Source: Caldivirga sp. MU80
GTDB taxonomy: Archaea > Thermoproteota > Thermoprotei > Thermoproteales > Thermocladiaceae
Assembly (NCBI RefSeq): GCF_001663375.1
Contig: NZ_LCTF01000017.1
Coordinates: 1 to 47,172 of the forward strand
Direction: 5' to 3'
Length of the DNA stretch: 47,172 nt
Part shown: positions 31,901 through 39,735 of the stretch, in pieces
Position numbering within the stretch: position 1 is the stretch's first letter
Layout of the letters: every line of letters starts with the position of its first letter
Made by a program: the position numbers and the translations under genes
The notes under the pieces: generated by a model
The model's input: only the letters and a program-made list of their open reading frames with translations
What the model was told of the DNA's origin: nothing
Database searches by the model: none

Positions 31901-32805
31901 ACAGGACAGATAGCACCAGGGTTTCAGCGGTAGGCATTAACGTTGCTAAGGATTACATAACCAACAGGTTTGGTGAGGGTATGTTTACGGCTAGGGAGTG
32001 GGGTGCAGGTGAGGAGGGTGCCCATGAGTGTATTAGGCCTACGAGGCCCATTGATGCCGAGGAGTTGAGGAGCCTAATAGACAGCGGCGTGCTTAAGCTT
32101 AAGTTAACTAATAGGCACATAATGCTCTACGACCTGATATTCAGGAGGTTCATAGCAAGCCAAATGCCCAGCGGCGTCGTTAGGAGGATTAAGGTTGAGG
32201 TCAGGTTAATGCGCAACGGCGATGTACTATCAACTAAGAGCGATGAATTCGTAACGGGCATAGTTAAGGAGGGCTTCCTAGCCATATACCCAACCATAAG
32301 GATCACTCAATTCCCAGGATCATCAATGGAACTACCCATAACCGATGAGGATGAGGTAACCGTCAAGACTGTCCACACGACATACCCATACAGGGAGGGT
32401 GACATTGTCGCCGAGATGAAGAGAAGGGGTATAGGCAGGCCATCAACCTACGCCAAGATAATAGAGACCCTTAAGAGGAGGGGTTACGTTAAGGCAGTTG
32501 GGGCAACCAAGGTCCTAATACCCACGAAGCGCGGTGTATTAACCTACGTATGCCTATCCAGCGATAGGGAATTGGCTAAGCTATACCTAAGCACGAGGCG
32601 TAATAAGGCTCAGGAGGACGCTGAGTTCAACAATTTAATTAATCAATGCGGCGTGAACTTCAAGTGCCTCATAAGCGAGGACAGGACTAGGATGGTTGAG
32701 AAGCGCATGGACAATGTCGAGAATGGTGACGAGGATTACCTAACCGTACTCCATGAACTATTCAATGAGGCTATTAAATACGGCATAATGCCCCAAGGCC
32801 AATAA
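28951..32805 (+). CDS. rgy: Reverse gyrase
   Basis: Introduces positive supercoils with ATP, the hallmark of hyperthermophiles. Zinc finger 1 is C20-x2-C23 and C38-x2-C41. The helicase half has Walker A APTGSGKTT (115-123, K121) and the DDVD box (221-224). The Toprim start TLIIVESPTKARTI begins the topoisomerase IA half, with acidic residues D777, D779 and E781. The catalytic tyrosine is Y983 in LITYHRTDSTRVS. Zinc finger 2 at 731-748 has C731, C734 and C745, but the expected fourth ligand position is Asp748 (CPFD). It is 1284 aa, full length, with no intein. A T-rich stretch after the stop (32825-32845) may terminate transcription. Confidence 0.97.
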   Translation: MRSSSSGSGEEPLVLYHGMCPNCGGPITSDRLGNGLPCHVCLPEVGRLRAASLREVLNILNESGRLIRLREMSNHLAKYNEFCELFKRATGASMWGAQRFWARRLVKGKSFAIVAPTGSGKTTFGIVASLYVASKGGKVLMVFPTSTLAYQVYKKTLSYRDAVNSGVRVVTYNGLLSDKDKEESLKAIKSGDFDVLIVTNAFLPKGMELLGRFRFNLIFVDDVDSVMKVSSRNIERLLLLLGVPGEAIDKALEVAKARDQKERETRLSELRRMLEGKVIGSLVVSGMLTRVRRTARAALFREILGFDVGGRAEGLRNIVDLYIKPGGDVRRIILEVVRRLGDGGIIYVPTDMGREFAEELAKYLADNGVNVGLYLKPKRKLLEGFEEGLIPVLIGLATLRSALVRGIDLPHRIRYVVFAGVPKMRFRLSMEEFNPGRYIMLLSSLRVIAPNEYKLRIDKAVAGLRNIMTMSQDRINQLIKALESGEQLQGFDKYASEVISNAVKLAQELLNRDEVKEAMGKSIVNIQRVGNEIYVILPDSPAYIQGTGRASRMFLGGITHGLSVLIVDNEAVFNSLSRDLKYRLVDFQFIKYEDFNIDELLKTINEERELIRQIMSGNVPPSIRQIDPLKSTLIIVESPTKARTIANFFGKPSVRVLGNLMVYEVTSGNLLLNIVATKGHVFELATEQFTQSTGRDVEYVARYVSSNVRDYYSVLKVDGNFIPIYSTIKRCPTCGRTFTDEVTTCPFDNTPLVSSESIVNLLRDLATEVDLVLIGTDPDSEGEKIAWDVYNMLRPFVQDIRRIEFHEVTKRAIMNALANPRGVSGSMVKAQLVRRIEDRWIGFGLSSYLQRAFNDRNMSAGRVQTPVLKWIIDRYIEYRRNRVIRLTVRKRLSDGRFIDVSFDRATNGDETAKVRHDLRDVAKNKGELRLVINKLSESEEEVNPPPPFTTDSMLTEATTRLRVGTEEVMKLAQDLFEMGLITYHRTDSTRVSAVGINVAKDYITNRFGEGMFTAREWGAGEEGAHECIRPTRPIDAEELRSLIDSGVLKLKLTNRHIMLYDLIFRRFIASQMPSGVVRRIKVEVRLMRNGDVLSTKSDEFVTGIVKEGFLAIYPTIRITQFPGSSMELPITDEDEVTVKTVHTTYPYREGDIVAEMKRRGIGRPSTYAKIIETLKRRGYVKAVGATKVLIPTKRGVLTYVCLSSDRELAKLYLSTRRNKAQEDAEFNNLINQCGVNFKCLISEDRTRMVEKRMDNVENGDEDYLTVLHELFNEAIKYGIMPQGQ

Positions 32806-32824
32806 GATGAGGCGAAGGGCCTAG

Positions 32825-32845
32825 TATTTTTAATGCTCCTCTTTT
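32825..32845 (+). terminator. T-rich terminator after reverse gyrase
   Basis: GTATTTTTAATGCTCCTCTTTT follows the reverse gyrase stop by about 20 nt. T tracts of this type end archaeal transcripts. Confidence 0.4.
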
Positions 32846-32947
32846 ACCGGGAATGATTTAGGTATTGCATGGTTTGATATAATTACTAAACCTTTTCCAT
32901 CATCGGGATAGCGCCTTAAGGCCTTACACCATGTACTCTTAAAAGTA

Positions 32948-32997
32948 TTGGTCAAACAATGGACCATATGTTTAATTAAGCATAATATTGTCAAATA
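32948..32997. promoter_or_regulatory. Possible operator upstream of the YeeE/YedE gene
   Basis: TGGTC and GACCA (32949-32966) form an inverted repeat. A second element ATTGTCAAAT at 32988-32997 resembles the GTCAAAT sites before the regulator gene at 44435. A TATA-like TTTAATTAAG sits at 32971-32980 between them. Confidence 0.35.
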
Positions 32998-33053
32998 TTT
33001 GGCTAAGTATGTATTTTTTGGACTAGCTGGCTAACCTTTTTGAGGTGACTTAG

Positions 33054-34442
33054 GTGAAGTTGGAAACGGTCTACGAGAAGGATAGGATGGTGGTCTCAAT
33101 AGCCAGCTGGGCTCTACTAGCCCTGGCGCTGGCTATGCTACTAGGCGGTATATACATGCAGGTTGTTCTTCATGAAACCAAGGCCCCACTATGGCTTGGT
33201 ATATTTGCCGCTCTACCACTGGCCATACCGCTTGAGCTCTGGAACTTCTCAGATCCTGACACATTATTTAGAGTTATGGCGCTACAGGATAGGTTCCTGG
33301 TGGCGTGCTTCGGATTTGCAATAGGCCTTGGCGCAATTTTACTATATGGGTTAAACTTATTCACACACCCCAACTTCGGCATTAAGGCGCTCTTCATCGG
33401 TGGCATAGTGCTTGGGGGCTTACTGTTCGGTGTTGGGGTTGGTTTAGCTGGTTACTTCCCGGGCACCATATGGATAGCCCTTGGGCAGGGTAGGAGGGAT
33501 GCTGTTTACGCAGTGTTAGGTGGCCTACTTGGCGCCTTCACCTGGTCTGTGATATTCGGCTGGGCTAGGGGTCCACTATGGGATGCGTTAAACTTCGGCA
33601 CCATAACATGGCCCCAGTTGTTTGGAATACCCTTCAGTGATAAGGTTGGGATGTTTGAGGGGGCTATAGTGTTCGGCATAATAATGCTCCTGGTCTTCCT
33701 ATTCCTACCCAGGTACCCCAAGCAGCCCATTAAGCACGCCTGCGGCCCACACTTGGCTGGTATTGGTAAGGAGACCACCATAAGGTTCACGGACATGATG
33801 AACGATGACATAGCGAAGTACCCTAACCAGAACAGGTTCCTGGTTGAGTTGATAAATGAGAGTAGTGTTAGGAATGCGAGGTTCATACTGGTGTTGGGTG
33901 CGGCATTCACCATAGAGGCCGTCGCAGTGATAATACTTCACCAAATCTTCGGTGAGTCAACAACCTACTCCTGGATAGGTGCCCAGTTATCTTACTTAGT
34001 TAACCCGTATTGGGCTGCCTCTAACCCATATTTCCAGCTCTTTGGCGGTATGCACATAGTTAATGGTGTACCGGTTAATAAGCCCTTCAGTGAGATCGGC
34101 TGGGAACCCATAACAGACTTAAGCACGTTCCTAGGCGGCTTAATATCATCTCTGTTCATATCAAGGAGATTCATGGGCTTTAAGCCGCAGATACCGAGGG
34201 TTTGGGCCCACAGGTTCGGCTACTCAACATGGAAGAGGTTCCTCGGCTCCTTCTTTGGAGCCTACCTAGTGCTCTTCGGGGCTAGGATGGCTAATGGGTG
34301 CGCCAGTGGTCACATATTGAGTGGCGACGTACAAATGGCTGTTTCAAGTTTCCTATTCCTAATAATGGTCATGATAGGCAGCATGCTAACGCTGAGGTAC
34401 GTGCTCAAGCTGAAGATAAACGACTGGGGCTATGCCCAGTAA
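33054..34442 (+). CDS. YeeE/YedE-family sulfur transporter membrane protein
   Basis: Integral membrane protein with about ten hydrophobic segments. It carries the two family signatures: GLAGYFPGTIWIALGQGRR (about residues 130-148) and ARMANGCASGHILSGD near 415-430, with the conserved Cys; a further Cys is in KHACGPHLAG. In YeeE/YedE proteins such cysteines pass thiosulfate or persulfide sulfur across the membrane. At 462 aa it is the two-repeat form. The start is GTG, with GAGGTGACTTAG before it. The next gene, a Rieske ferredoxin, has its own promoter. In this setting it may bring in sulfur for energy metabolism or thiolation. Confidence 0.85.
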   Translation: MKLETVYEKDRMVVSIASWALLALALAMLLGGIYMQVVLHETKAPLWLGIFAALPLAIPLELWNFSDPDTLFRVMALQDRFLVACFGFAIGLGAILLYGLNLFTHPNFGIKALFIGGIVLGGLLFGVGVGLAGYFPGTIWIALGQGRRDAVYAVLGGLLGAFTWSVIFGWARGPLWDALNFGTITWPQLFGIPFSDKVGMFEGAIVFGIIMLLVFLFLPRYPKQPIKHACGPHLAGIGKETTIRFTDMMNDDIAKYPNQNRFLVELINESSVRNARFILVLGAAFTIEAVAVIILHQIFGESTTYSWIGAQLSYLVNPYWAASNPYFQLFGGMHIVNGVPVNKPFSEIGWEPITDLSTFLGGLISSLFISRRFMGFKPQIPRVWAHRFGYSTWKRFLGSFFGAYLVLFGARMANGCASGHILSGDVQMAVSSFLFLIMVMIGSMLTLRYVLKLKINDWGYAQ

Positions 34443-34504
34443 CAACCCGTAAGTGATATATTAAAATTCAAAACCATAATCTTTTCCCTTCACATTCGGG
34501 TAAC

Positions 34505-34514
34505 GCTTATAAGT
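34505..34514 (+). promoter_or_regulatory. TATA box of the Rieske ferredoxin gene
   Basis: GCTTATAAGT lies 22-31 nt before the ATG at 34536. It favours that ATG as a leaderless start over the in-frame TTG at 34527. Confidence 0.6.
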
Positions 34515-34535
34515 GGTGCATTTTGGTTGAGTTTC

Positions 34536-34877
34536 ATGGGTTTCAGGGTTAACATACTGGTTAAGGTGTTTGAGAGGAGGAATTCAATCATAGCCTGGGT
34601 TAACAATAAACCCATCCTGATAGTTAAGTATGGGGATAGGTTCTACGGCATGGACGCGGTCTGCGCCCACATGGGTTGCGCCCTATTAACTGACGTTAAT
34701 GGTTACGTGGCCACTTGCCCAGCCCACCTGGCTAAGTACGACGTGAGGACTGGTGAGATGATTGAGAAGCCCTCAGTTAGGCCTGACGCGCCGTGCGAGT
34801 ACATGCAGGTTAAGGCTCCACTAAAGACCTACAGGGTCAACGTAACCCCTGAGGGGTTCCTTGATGTCGAGGATTAA
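34536..34877 (+). CDS. Rieske [2Fe-2S] ferredoxin
   Basis: A small soluble electron carrier. The cluster motifs are C43-A-H45 (with C48 nearby, CAHMGC) and C61-P-A-H64 (CPAH), separated by 15 residues, the spacing of Rieske ferredoxins. No signal peptide or membrane helix is present, so it is cytoplasmic, unlike respiratory Rieske subunits. The length is 113 aa from ATG 34536. It could serve an oxygenase-like or sulfur-redox enzyme; no partner is adjacent apart from the YeeE/YedE transporter. The 3' end overlaps the opposite-strand UDGb gene by 41 bp. Confidence 0.9.
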   Translation: MGFRVNILVKVFERRNSIIAWVNNKPILIVKYGDRFYGMDAVCAHMGCALLTDVNGYVATCPAHLAKYDVRTGEMIEKPSVRPDAPCEYMQVKAPLKTYRVNVTPEGFLDVED

Positions 34878-35538
34878 AGCAACCAGCCTCCCTAGAGGCT
34901 GCACAAAGGATGTTAACCAGGTCGTTGAGACTTAACCTACCTGTGTTTGTGTTTCTCGGACTTGGGTGGTAGCTGGCGTATATCGTTAAACCATTCAGCC
35001 TAAGGATTTTGCCGTGTTTAAAGGGGGCCTTTAAACCAAGGGCCATTAGGACACCACTCCACGCCACGGCACCAAGGGTTACAATGACCCTAGGCCTAAC
35101 TAATTCCATTTCCCTAACAAACCAGTTAGAGACACAGTTCCTTAACTCAATGGTTGCGGGTTTATTGCCAGGTGGTGCGCACTTAACTACAGAGGTTATG
35201 TAAACGCACTTAACAATGGTCCCATCAGCCCTATTAATGCTGTATGGGTTATTGGATAAACCACATTGGTAAAGCGCCTTGAAAAGGAATTTGGCGCTTG
35301 AATCACCGGTAAACATCCTCCCAGTCCTATTACCGCCATGGGCTGCTGGAGCCAGGCCAACTATCATTAACCTTGAATTGCTTAAATCACCCCACGGTGG
35401 TACAGGCCTCCTCCAGTACTCCTCACCCATAAACCTAAGTGATGGTTTAACACTCTCCCTATACTTAACTAACCTATCACACAACCTGCATTTGACCAGT
35501 GACTCCACGAGTTCTTGATATTTCACGTTGATGTTCAT
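34837..35538 (-). CDS. Uracil-DNA glycosylase, family 5 (UDGb)
   Basis: Removes uracil and other deaminated bases from DNA, important at high temperature. The glycosylase motif is GLAPAAHGGNRTGRMFTGD (61-79), which is the UDGb form with Ala in place of the catalytic Asp/Asn of other families. The second motif is YHPSPRNTNTG. Cluster cysteines are C17-x2-C20, C120 and C135. The length of 233 aa is normal. The last 14 residues are coded in sequence antisense to the Rieske gene. A phosphoesterase gene lies 44 bp upstream in the same direction. Confidence 0.92.
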   Translation of the reverse strand: MNINVKYQELVESLVKCRLCDRLVKYRESVKPSLRFMGEEYWRRPVPPWGDLSNSRLMIVGLAPAAHGGNRTGRMFTGDSSAKFLFKALYQCGLSNNPYSINRADGTIVKCVYITSVVKCAPPGNKPATIELRNCVSNWFVREMELVRPRVIVTLGAVAWSGVLMALGLKAPFKHGKILRLNGLTIYASYHPSPRNTNTGRLSLNDLVNILCAASREAGCFNPRHQGTPQGLR

Positions 35539-35582
35539 TAGCCTTAGGTAAATCCATGGCTGGTTTAAAAGGGAATCTGCCG

Positions 35583-36344
35583 TTACTTAAGCCACTCGTC
35601 AAGGCCCATGGACCTAGCCCCCTTAACCTTACCCTCAACCTTGACCTCCCTGCACTCACGGTATTCATCAGGTTCAATTATGTTCACAGCGCCGTTGCTG
35701 TAATCAATTATGAATGGTGAACCAGCCCCCTCGAAGGCTACGTTAACCACTGTTGATTCACCTAGCCTAACGCACCTGACCCTTGAACGGTGAGCATGGC
35801 CATGTATAGCCAAGACCCTAGCTGTTGATAATGCATATTCAAGTCTCCTCGTCCCTAGGAATGGGTAATTGGCCTCATCCTCACCCTCAAGGGTCGCGTA
35901 TGTTGGTGAATAGTGCGTTAAAAGTATGGCTCCTCTAAGCCCCCTAAGCCTACTGATTAACCAATCACCCCTCCTTCTATACACTTCCCCAATATTTTTA
36001 ACATTCCTCTCCTGCCACTTGGTTGGCCTATCCAAGATACCTCTGGATCCGATTACCCTCACATTGTTAACCACCACCTCCTCATCATTAAGCAGTATCA
36101 TACCGTTCAATCCCCTTAACCCTCTCAGCTTCTCATCATACTCCTCGTTACCTGGTACAGCTATTATTGAGTCTGCCTTACCTTTAAGTAGATCCAGGAT
36201 GATCCTGTAGTACTCAACCCTACCACCGTCAACCATGTCACCGGCTAATAGTGCAACATCAACGTGGTCAATACTTGCTAAACTATCCTTAAACTCACCC
36301 AGGTGGTGTGGTGAATGAACATCAGAGGTAGCCAGTATCCTCAC
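35583..36344 (-). CDS. Calcineurin-like metallophosphoesterase
   Basis: Two-metal phosphoesterase fold with the motifs DVHSPHHLGEF (D-x-H), AGDMVDGG (GD), VPGNEEYD (GN(H/E)), LTHYSPTY and AIHGHAHRSR (GHxH). GNEE rather than GNHE is a common archaeal variant. The length is 253 aa and it is cytoplasmic. The substrate could be a nucleotide, nucleic acid or phospholipid head group. The TATA-like GTTAATAAG lies at 36371-36380 on minus. It is probably co-transcribed with the UDGb gene. Confidence 0.85.
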   Translation of the reverse strand: MRILATSDVHSPHHLGEFKDSLASIDHVDVALLAGDMVDGGRVEYYRIILDLLKGKADSIIAVPGNEEYDEKLRGLRGLNGMILLNDEEVVVNNVRVIGSRGILDRPTKWQERNVKNIGEVYRRRGDWLISRLRGLRGAILLTHYSPTYATLEGEDEANYPFLGTRRLEYALSTARVLAIHGHAHRSRVRCVRLGESTVVNVAFEGAGSPFIIDYSNGAVNIIEPDEYRECREVKVEGKVKGARSMGLDEWLK

Positions 36345-36413
36345 GTTAATTAAGAGCTAAAAGCCGCTTATTAACACTTCGCACAGGCCCCCAGTTAAGC
36401 AGGTGGGTGGCTC

Positions 36414-37739
36414 ATGGCGTCGGTTACGTACCAGGGTAGGAATTTGGCTTTTAAACTAGTTAACCACATTCTAGTGCTATCAGACCCAGCCCCCGTGGTT
36501 AAGAGGTGCCTAAGGCAATTGGGTATTGGCTTAGTTGAAATTTGCGGTAGGAGGTTTAAGACTAGGCATGTGGCGGTGGTGGCTATTGGCAAGGCCGCCC
36601 CTAGGCTTATCGACGGTGCACTGGGTTCCATTGAGGTGACGAGGGCTTTAGCCGTGATACCCAGGGGTTGGGTTAAGCCTAGGGTTAGTGGTGTTGAGGT
36701 TATTGAATCCACGCACCCACTGCCAAGCGACCTAAGCATCAAGGCGGCTGAGGAGATCATTGAATTATCTAGGACGCTGGGCAGGGGTGACTTGGTCATC
36801 TTCCTAATCAGTGGCGGTGGTAGTGCCCTGGTGGAGTTGCCTAGGCCACCCTTAACAATCGAGGACTTGACGGAGTTGAATAGGCTAATGTTGAGTTCAG
36901 GCATGAGCATCAGTGAGATTAATACAGTGCGTAAGCACGTTTCAATGGTTAAGGGGGGTCAATTGGCCAGGTACTTCACAAGTAGGGGCATCAGCGTCGT
37001 TGGGTTGTACGTGAGTGACGTACCTGGTGATGATCCATCACTAATAGCTAGTGGACCAACGGTGCCCGATAAGTCTAGTTTCGTAGACGCAGTCAATGTG
37101 CTTAAGGTTAGGGGGATCTGGGGTAGTGCGCCAGCGGTGGTTAAGGGTCTCCTTGAGGACGGCGTTAAGGGAGTGGTGCCTGAAACGCCGAAGAGGCTGA
37201 GGGCGTTTAATAGGGTTATCTTAACCAACATGGACGTTTTAAGAGGTTTAAAGACCATGTTAAGTGAACTTGGGTTTAGGTCAGTTATACTGACGTCTAG
37301 GCTTGAGGGTGAGGCTAGGGAGGTTGGGAGAGCCTTGGCGTCGGTGGCCCTGGACTCGGCCAGGAGGGGTACGTTGCTGAGGAGGGGTGTTTTACTGGCT
37401 GGTGGTGAACCAACCGTGACGGTTAGGGGTAGTGGTAGGGGTGGTAGGACAATGGAGTTGGCCGCCTCCTTCGCCAAGTCCGTCAGTGGTCAAGGCAAGG
37501 TATCAATACTAACCCTAGCCACCGATGGCATTGACGGCAACACGGATGCCGCAGGCGCCTATGCTGACCACACCACGGAGTCTAGGGCGTTGGCTGCTGG
37601 TTTAAGCATCGACGAGTCCCTGGCCAATAACGACACATACACCTTGTTCAGCAGGCTAAACGACCTAGTCGTAACCGGCCCCACGGGCACTCAGGTTAAC
37701 ATGGTTTCACTCATACTGGTTAACGTGACTGGCGGTTAA
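36414..37739 (+). CDS. Glycerate kinase (glycerate 2-kinase, MOFRL family)
   Basis: Phosphorylates glycerate to 2-phosphoglycerate in the nonphosphorylated Entner-Doudoroff branch used by many Thermoproteales. Signatures are AIGKAAPRLIDGAL, STHPLPSDLSIKAAEEI, FLISGGGSALVELP and the C-terminal MOFRL domain (VLLAGGEPTVTVRGSG, LATDGIDGNTDAAGAYAD). The length of 441 aa is standard. The ATG is preceded by GGTGGGTGG. Its 3' end overlaps the transporter permease gene by 4 bp, convergently. The product feeds glycolysis and serine synthesis. Confidence 0.92.
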   Translation: MASVTYQGRNLAFKLVNHILVLSDPAPVVKRCLRQLGIGLVEICGRRFKTRHVAVVAIGKAAPRLIDGALGSIEVTRALAVIPRGWVKPRVSGVEVIESTHPLPSDLSIKAAEEIIELSRTLGRGDLVIFLISGGGSALVELPRPPLTIEDLTELNRLMLSSGMSISEINTVRKHVSMVKGGQLARYFTSRGISVVGLYVSDVPGDDPSLIASGPTVPDKSSFVDAVNVLKVRGIWGSAPAVVKGLLEDGVKGVVPETPKRLRAFNRVILTNMDVLRGLKTMLSELGFRSVILTSRLEGEAREVGRALASVALDSARRGTLLRRGVLLAGGEPTVTVRGSGRGGRTMELAASFAKSVSGQGKVSILTLATDGIDGNTDAAGAYADHTTESRALAAGLSIDESLANNDTYTLFSRLNDLVVTGPTGTQVNMVSLILVNVTGG

Positions 37740-38503
37740 CCGTTAATAGGCCTGTTGAGGTAATGCCTAACCGCCTCCATGATGACAAGCACCACCAGTG
37801 AAACGAGTAATGTGGCTGCGGCGTAGCTTAACGCCGGCTCTAACCCATATGTTTCGTAGTAGTACCACACAAGCACTGAGGTTGGGTAGACATAGTTAAA
37901 CAGTGGTGGGGTGATTACGTAGTAGGCTACTAGGGCTATTGAACCGAATTCACTTATGGCCCTAGCCCATGCCAGTAGATAGGACTCCACCACCTCGCCA
38001 ATTGTCATGGGTAGTATTAATTTTGTGAAGACACGCATCCTACTCATGCCGATGGCTAACCCAACATCCTCGTAGACTGGGTCAATCCTCTCGAAGACTT
38101 GGACCAGTGAACCTACGGCTATTGGTGAAGATACTATGAAGTAGGCCAGTACTAGGCCAAGCAGTGAGTTCACTATGGGTAGTCGCCTAACCAGGGGTAT
38201 TGGTGATAGGGGTGACGCCATTATGAGTATCGCTAAGCCAACCACGGTGTGGGGTATGGTTATTGGTGAGGATAATAACGCCGAGGTGACCCTACTAGCC
38301 CACCCAGGCACCATACCCCTTGCCAACGCATACGCGACAGGGGCGCCCAGTAATAGGCCAAGTGCCGCCGCAGTCATGGCACCCGTGAAGGTTAAGGTTA
38401 GGCTTTGCGTGAATTGACTGTTAGTGAATATAGACAGCAGGTTAAGGGGGTCCGCTAAACCCATGTATATGAGCGTAGCCAGTGGTGCTACTAATAAAAT
38501 CAT
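37736..38503 (-). CDS. wtpB: Tungstate/molybdate ABC transporter permease
   Basis: ModB/WtpB-type permease with about six hydrophobic segments. The coupling loop is in AIGMSRMRVFTKLILPMTIGE near 150-170. Stops just upstream (TAG TGA before the ATG) limit the start to 38503, so the first helix begins almost at Met, a short N terminus for the family. It is the third gene of the set wtpC, wtpA, wtpB read right to left. Confidence 0.85.
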   Translation of the reverse strand: MILLVAPLATLIYMGLADPLNLLSIFTNSQFTQSLTLTFTGAMTAAALGLLLGAPVAYALARGMVPGWASRVTSALLSSPITIPHTVVGLAILIMASPLSPIPLVRRLPIVNSLLGLVLAYFIVSSPIAVGSLVQVFERIDPVYEDVGLAIGMSRMRVFTKLILPMTIGEVVESYLLAWARAISEFGSIALVAYYVITPPLFNYVYPTSVLVWYYYETYGLEPALSYAAATLLVSLVVLVIMEAVRHYLNRPING

Positions 38504-38541
38504 GTAGTATCACTACTGAGAAGTAGAAGGGTAGGTAACCA

Positions 38542-39639
38542 TTATCCATTGTAGACCACCTCACTTGAATTCACCAACAGCCTCAACTGGGTGGGTACCT
38601 GGGTTAAGTTGCCGTAGATTATGGCCGGTTTAATTGGGGTTATGCCCAGCCCCCTCATTAACTCACGGCCACGGTGAGATATCAGAAACAGTATCAGTTT
38701 AACGGCCTCATCCTTATACCTATACTGGTTTGGTATCGTCACGGCCAGTTGAATAGGTGCCCCCCTTATGACGAGTGGCTTCCCATTAACGATTATTGTG
38801 ACTGATGCCTCAGAGTAAAGGTTACTGTAACTGGGGTCACCGAGGTTAATCATGGGTAGTAGTGGGAAGTAGGGCAGGTTAGCCACCTCAGCCGAGGACT
38901 TGTATATGGCTATGTCGAACAGAACCTTACCTAACTGTAGAGGACCCAATAGCTCACTCCCCGCCAAAACCTCATACACCTCCCCAGTCCTATTCAATTC
39001 ATTAAACAGGTTAACGTAATAACCCACCCCAATACCTGAGGCTATGCCGGCTAGTTGAAGAACCATTAAAGCCCTATACCCCTCAGGGTCAGTGTTGGGG
39101 TTTGAGGCTCCTATTACATAAGCCCCATACCTCCTGGCAAGGCTAATGGTGTAGTTTGAGGACATTAGGTTGAGGAACTTGACCGTTATGTTAACCGCTA
39201 ATTGGTAATTGCCGGTCTTTAGGGCTGCCGCCTCCTCCGCTGTTAGGTTCTTAACCTCACCCATTAGTGGCTCTGGGAGTTTGGGTGAGTAGGCTATCAC
39301 TATTTCATCGCCGGCTATGGCAATGTACCAGCTCGCATCGTGACTAGGGTACAATATTGACGTCAAAATGTACGGATCTATGGAGGCGTATATCCCGTAG
39401 TAACCCGGGTTAAGCAGGACCTGCCTAGCAGCCTCAACAGAACCCATAGCCGTTATTGCAACTGGGACACCAGCCCCAACGCCAGCCTCCTTAAACAACT
39501 CAGCATACAGCGAGGCGGTTATAACCGGGATCCTGGGGTTGGCGTCACCCCTACCCACAAGCACGTAATACCCAGTGAGTAATCCAGTGATTAAAGTAAG
39601 GGCCACTATAATAACTATTGTGGCCTTCATAAACTGCAT
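38542..39639 (-). CDS. wtpA: Tungstate/molybdate-binding protein
   Basis: Extracytoplasmic oxyanion-binding protein. It has an N-terminal hydrophobic anchor (about 5-28), then a ModA/WtpA-like domain: TASLYAELFKEAG, AYSPKLP, and SNPNTDPEGYRALMVLQLAG, which is characteristic of WtpA-type proteins. No lipobox Cys is seen; the anchor is probably uncleaved. The length is 365 aa. Tungstate is likely in a hyperthermophile with Mo/W enzymes, as encoded at the right end of the window, but molybdate cannot be excluded. Confidence 0.85.
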   Translation of the reverse strand: MQFMKATIVIIVALTLITGLLTGYYVLVGRGDANPRIPVITASLYAELFKEAGVGAGVPVAITAMGSVEAARQVLLNPGYYGIYASIDPYILTSILYPSHDASWYIAIAGDEIVIAYSPKLPEPLMGEVKNLTAEEAAALKTGNYQLAVNITVKFLNLMSSNYTISLARRYGAYVIGASNPNTDPEGYRALMVLQLAGIASGIGVGYYVNLFNELNRTGEVYEVLAGSELLGPLQLGKVLFDIAIYKSSAEVANLPYFPLLPMINLGDPSYSNLYSEASVTIIVNGKPLVIRGAPIQLAVTIPNQYRYKDEAVKLILFLISHRGRELMRGLGITPIKPAIIYGNLTQVPTQLRLLVNSSEVVYNG

Positions 39640-39735
39640 GACGTATTCCTTGGCTTATTACACTTACTCTCATATTATTGTAAAGATTAACATCAGCATC
39701 ACCCACCCCTCTTACTAATCATCAAGGCTTCCCCA

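Noticed and set aside
32825-33053. C/D box small RNA between reverse gyrase and the sulfur transporter
   Set aside because: A GATGATGG is present on the minus strand, but no matching CTGA boxes at the right spacing were found.
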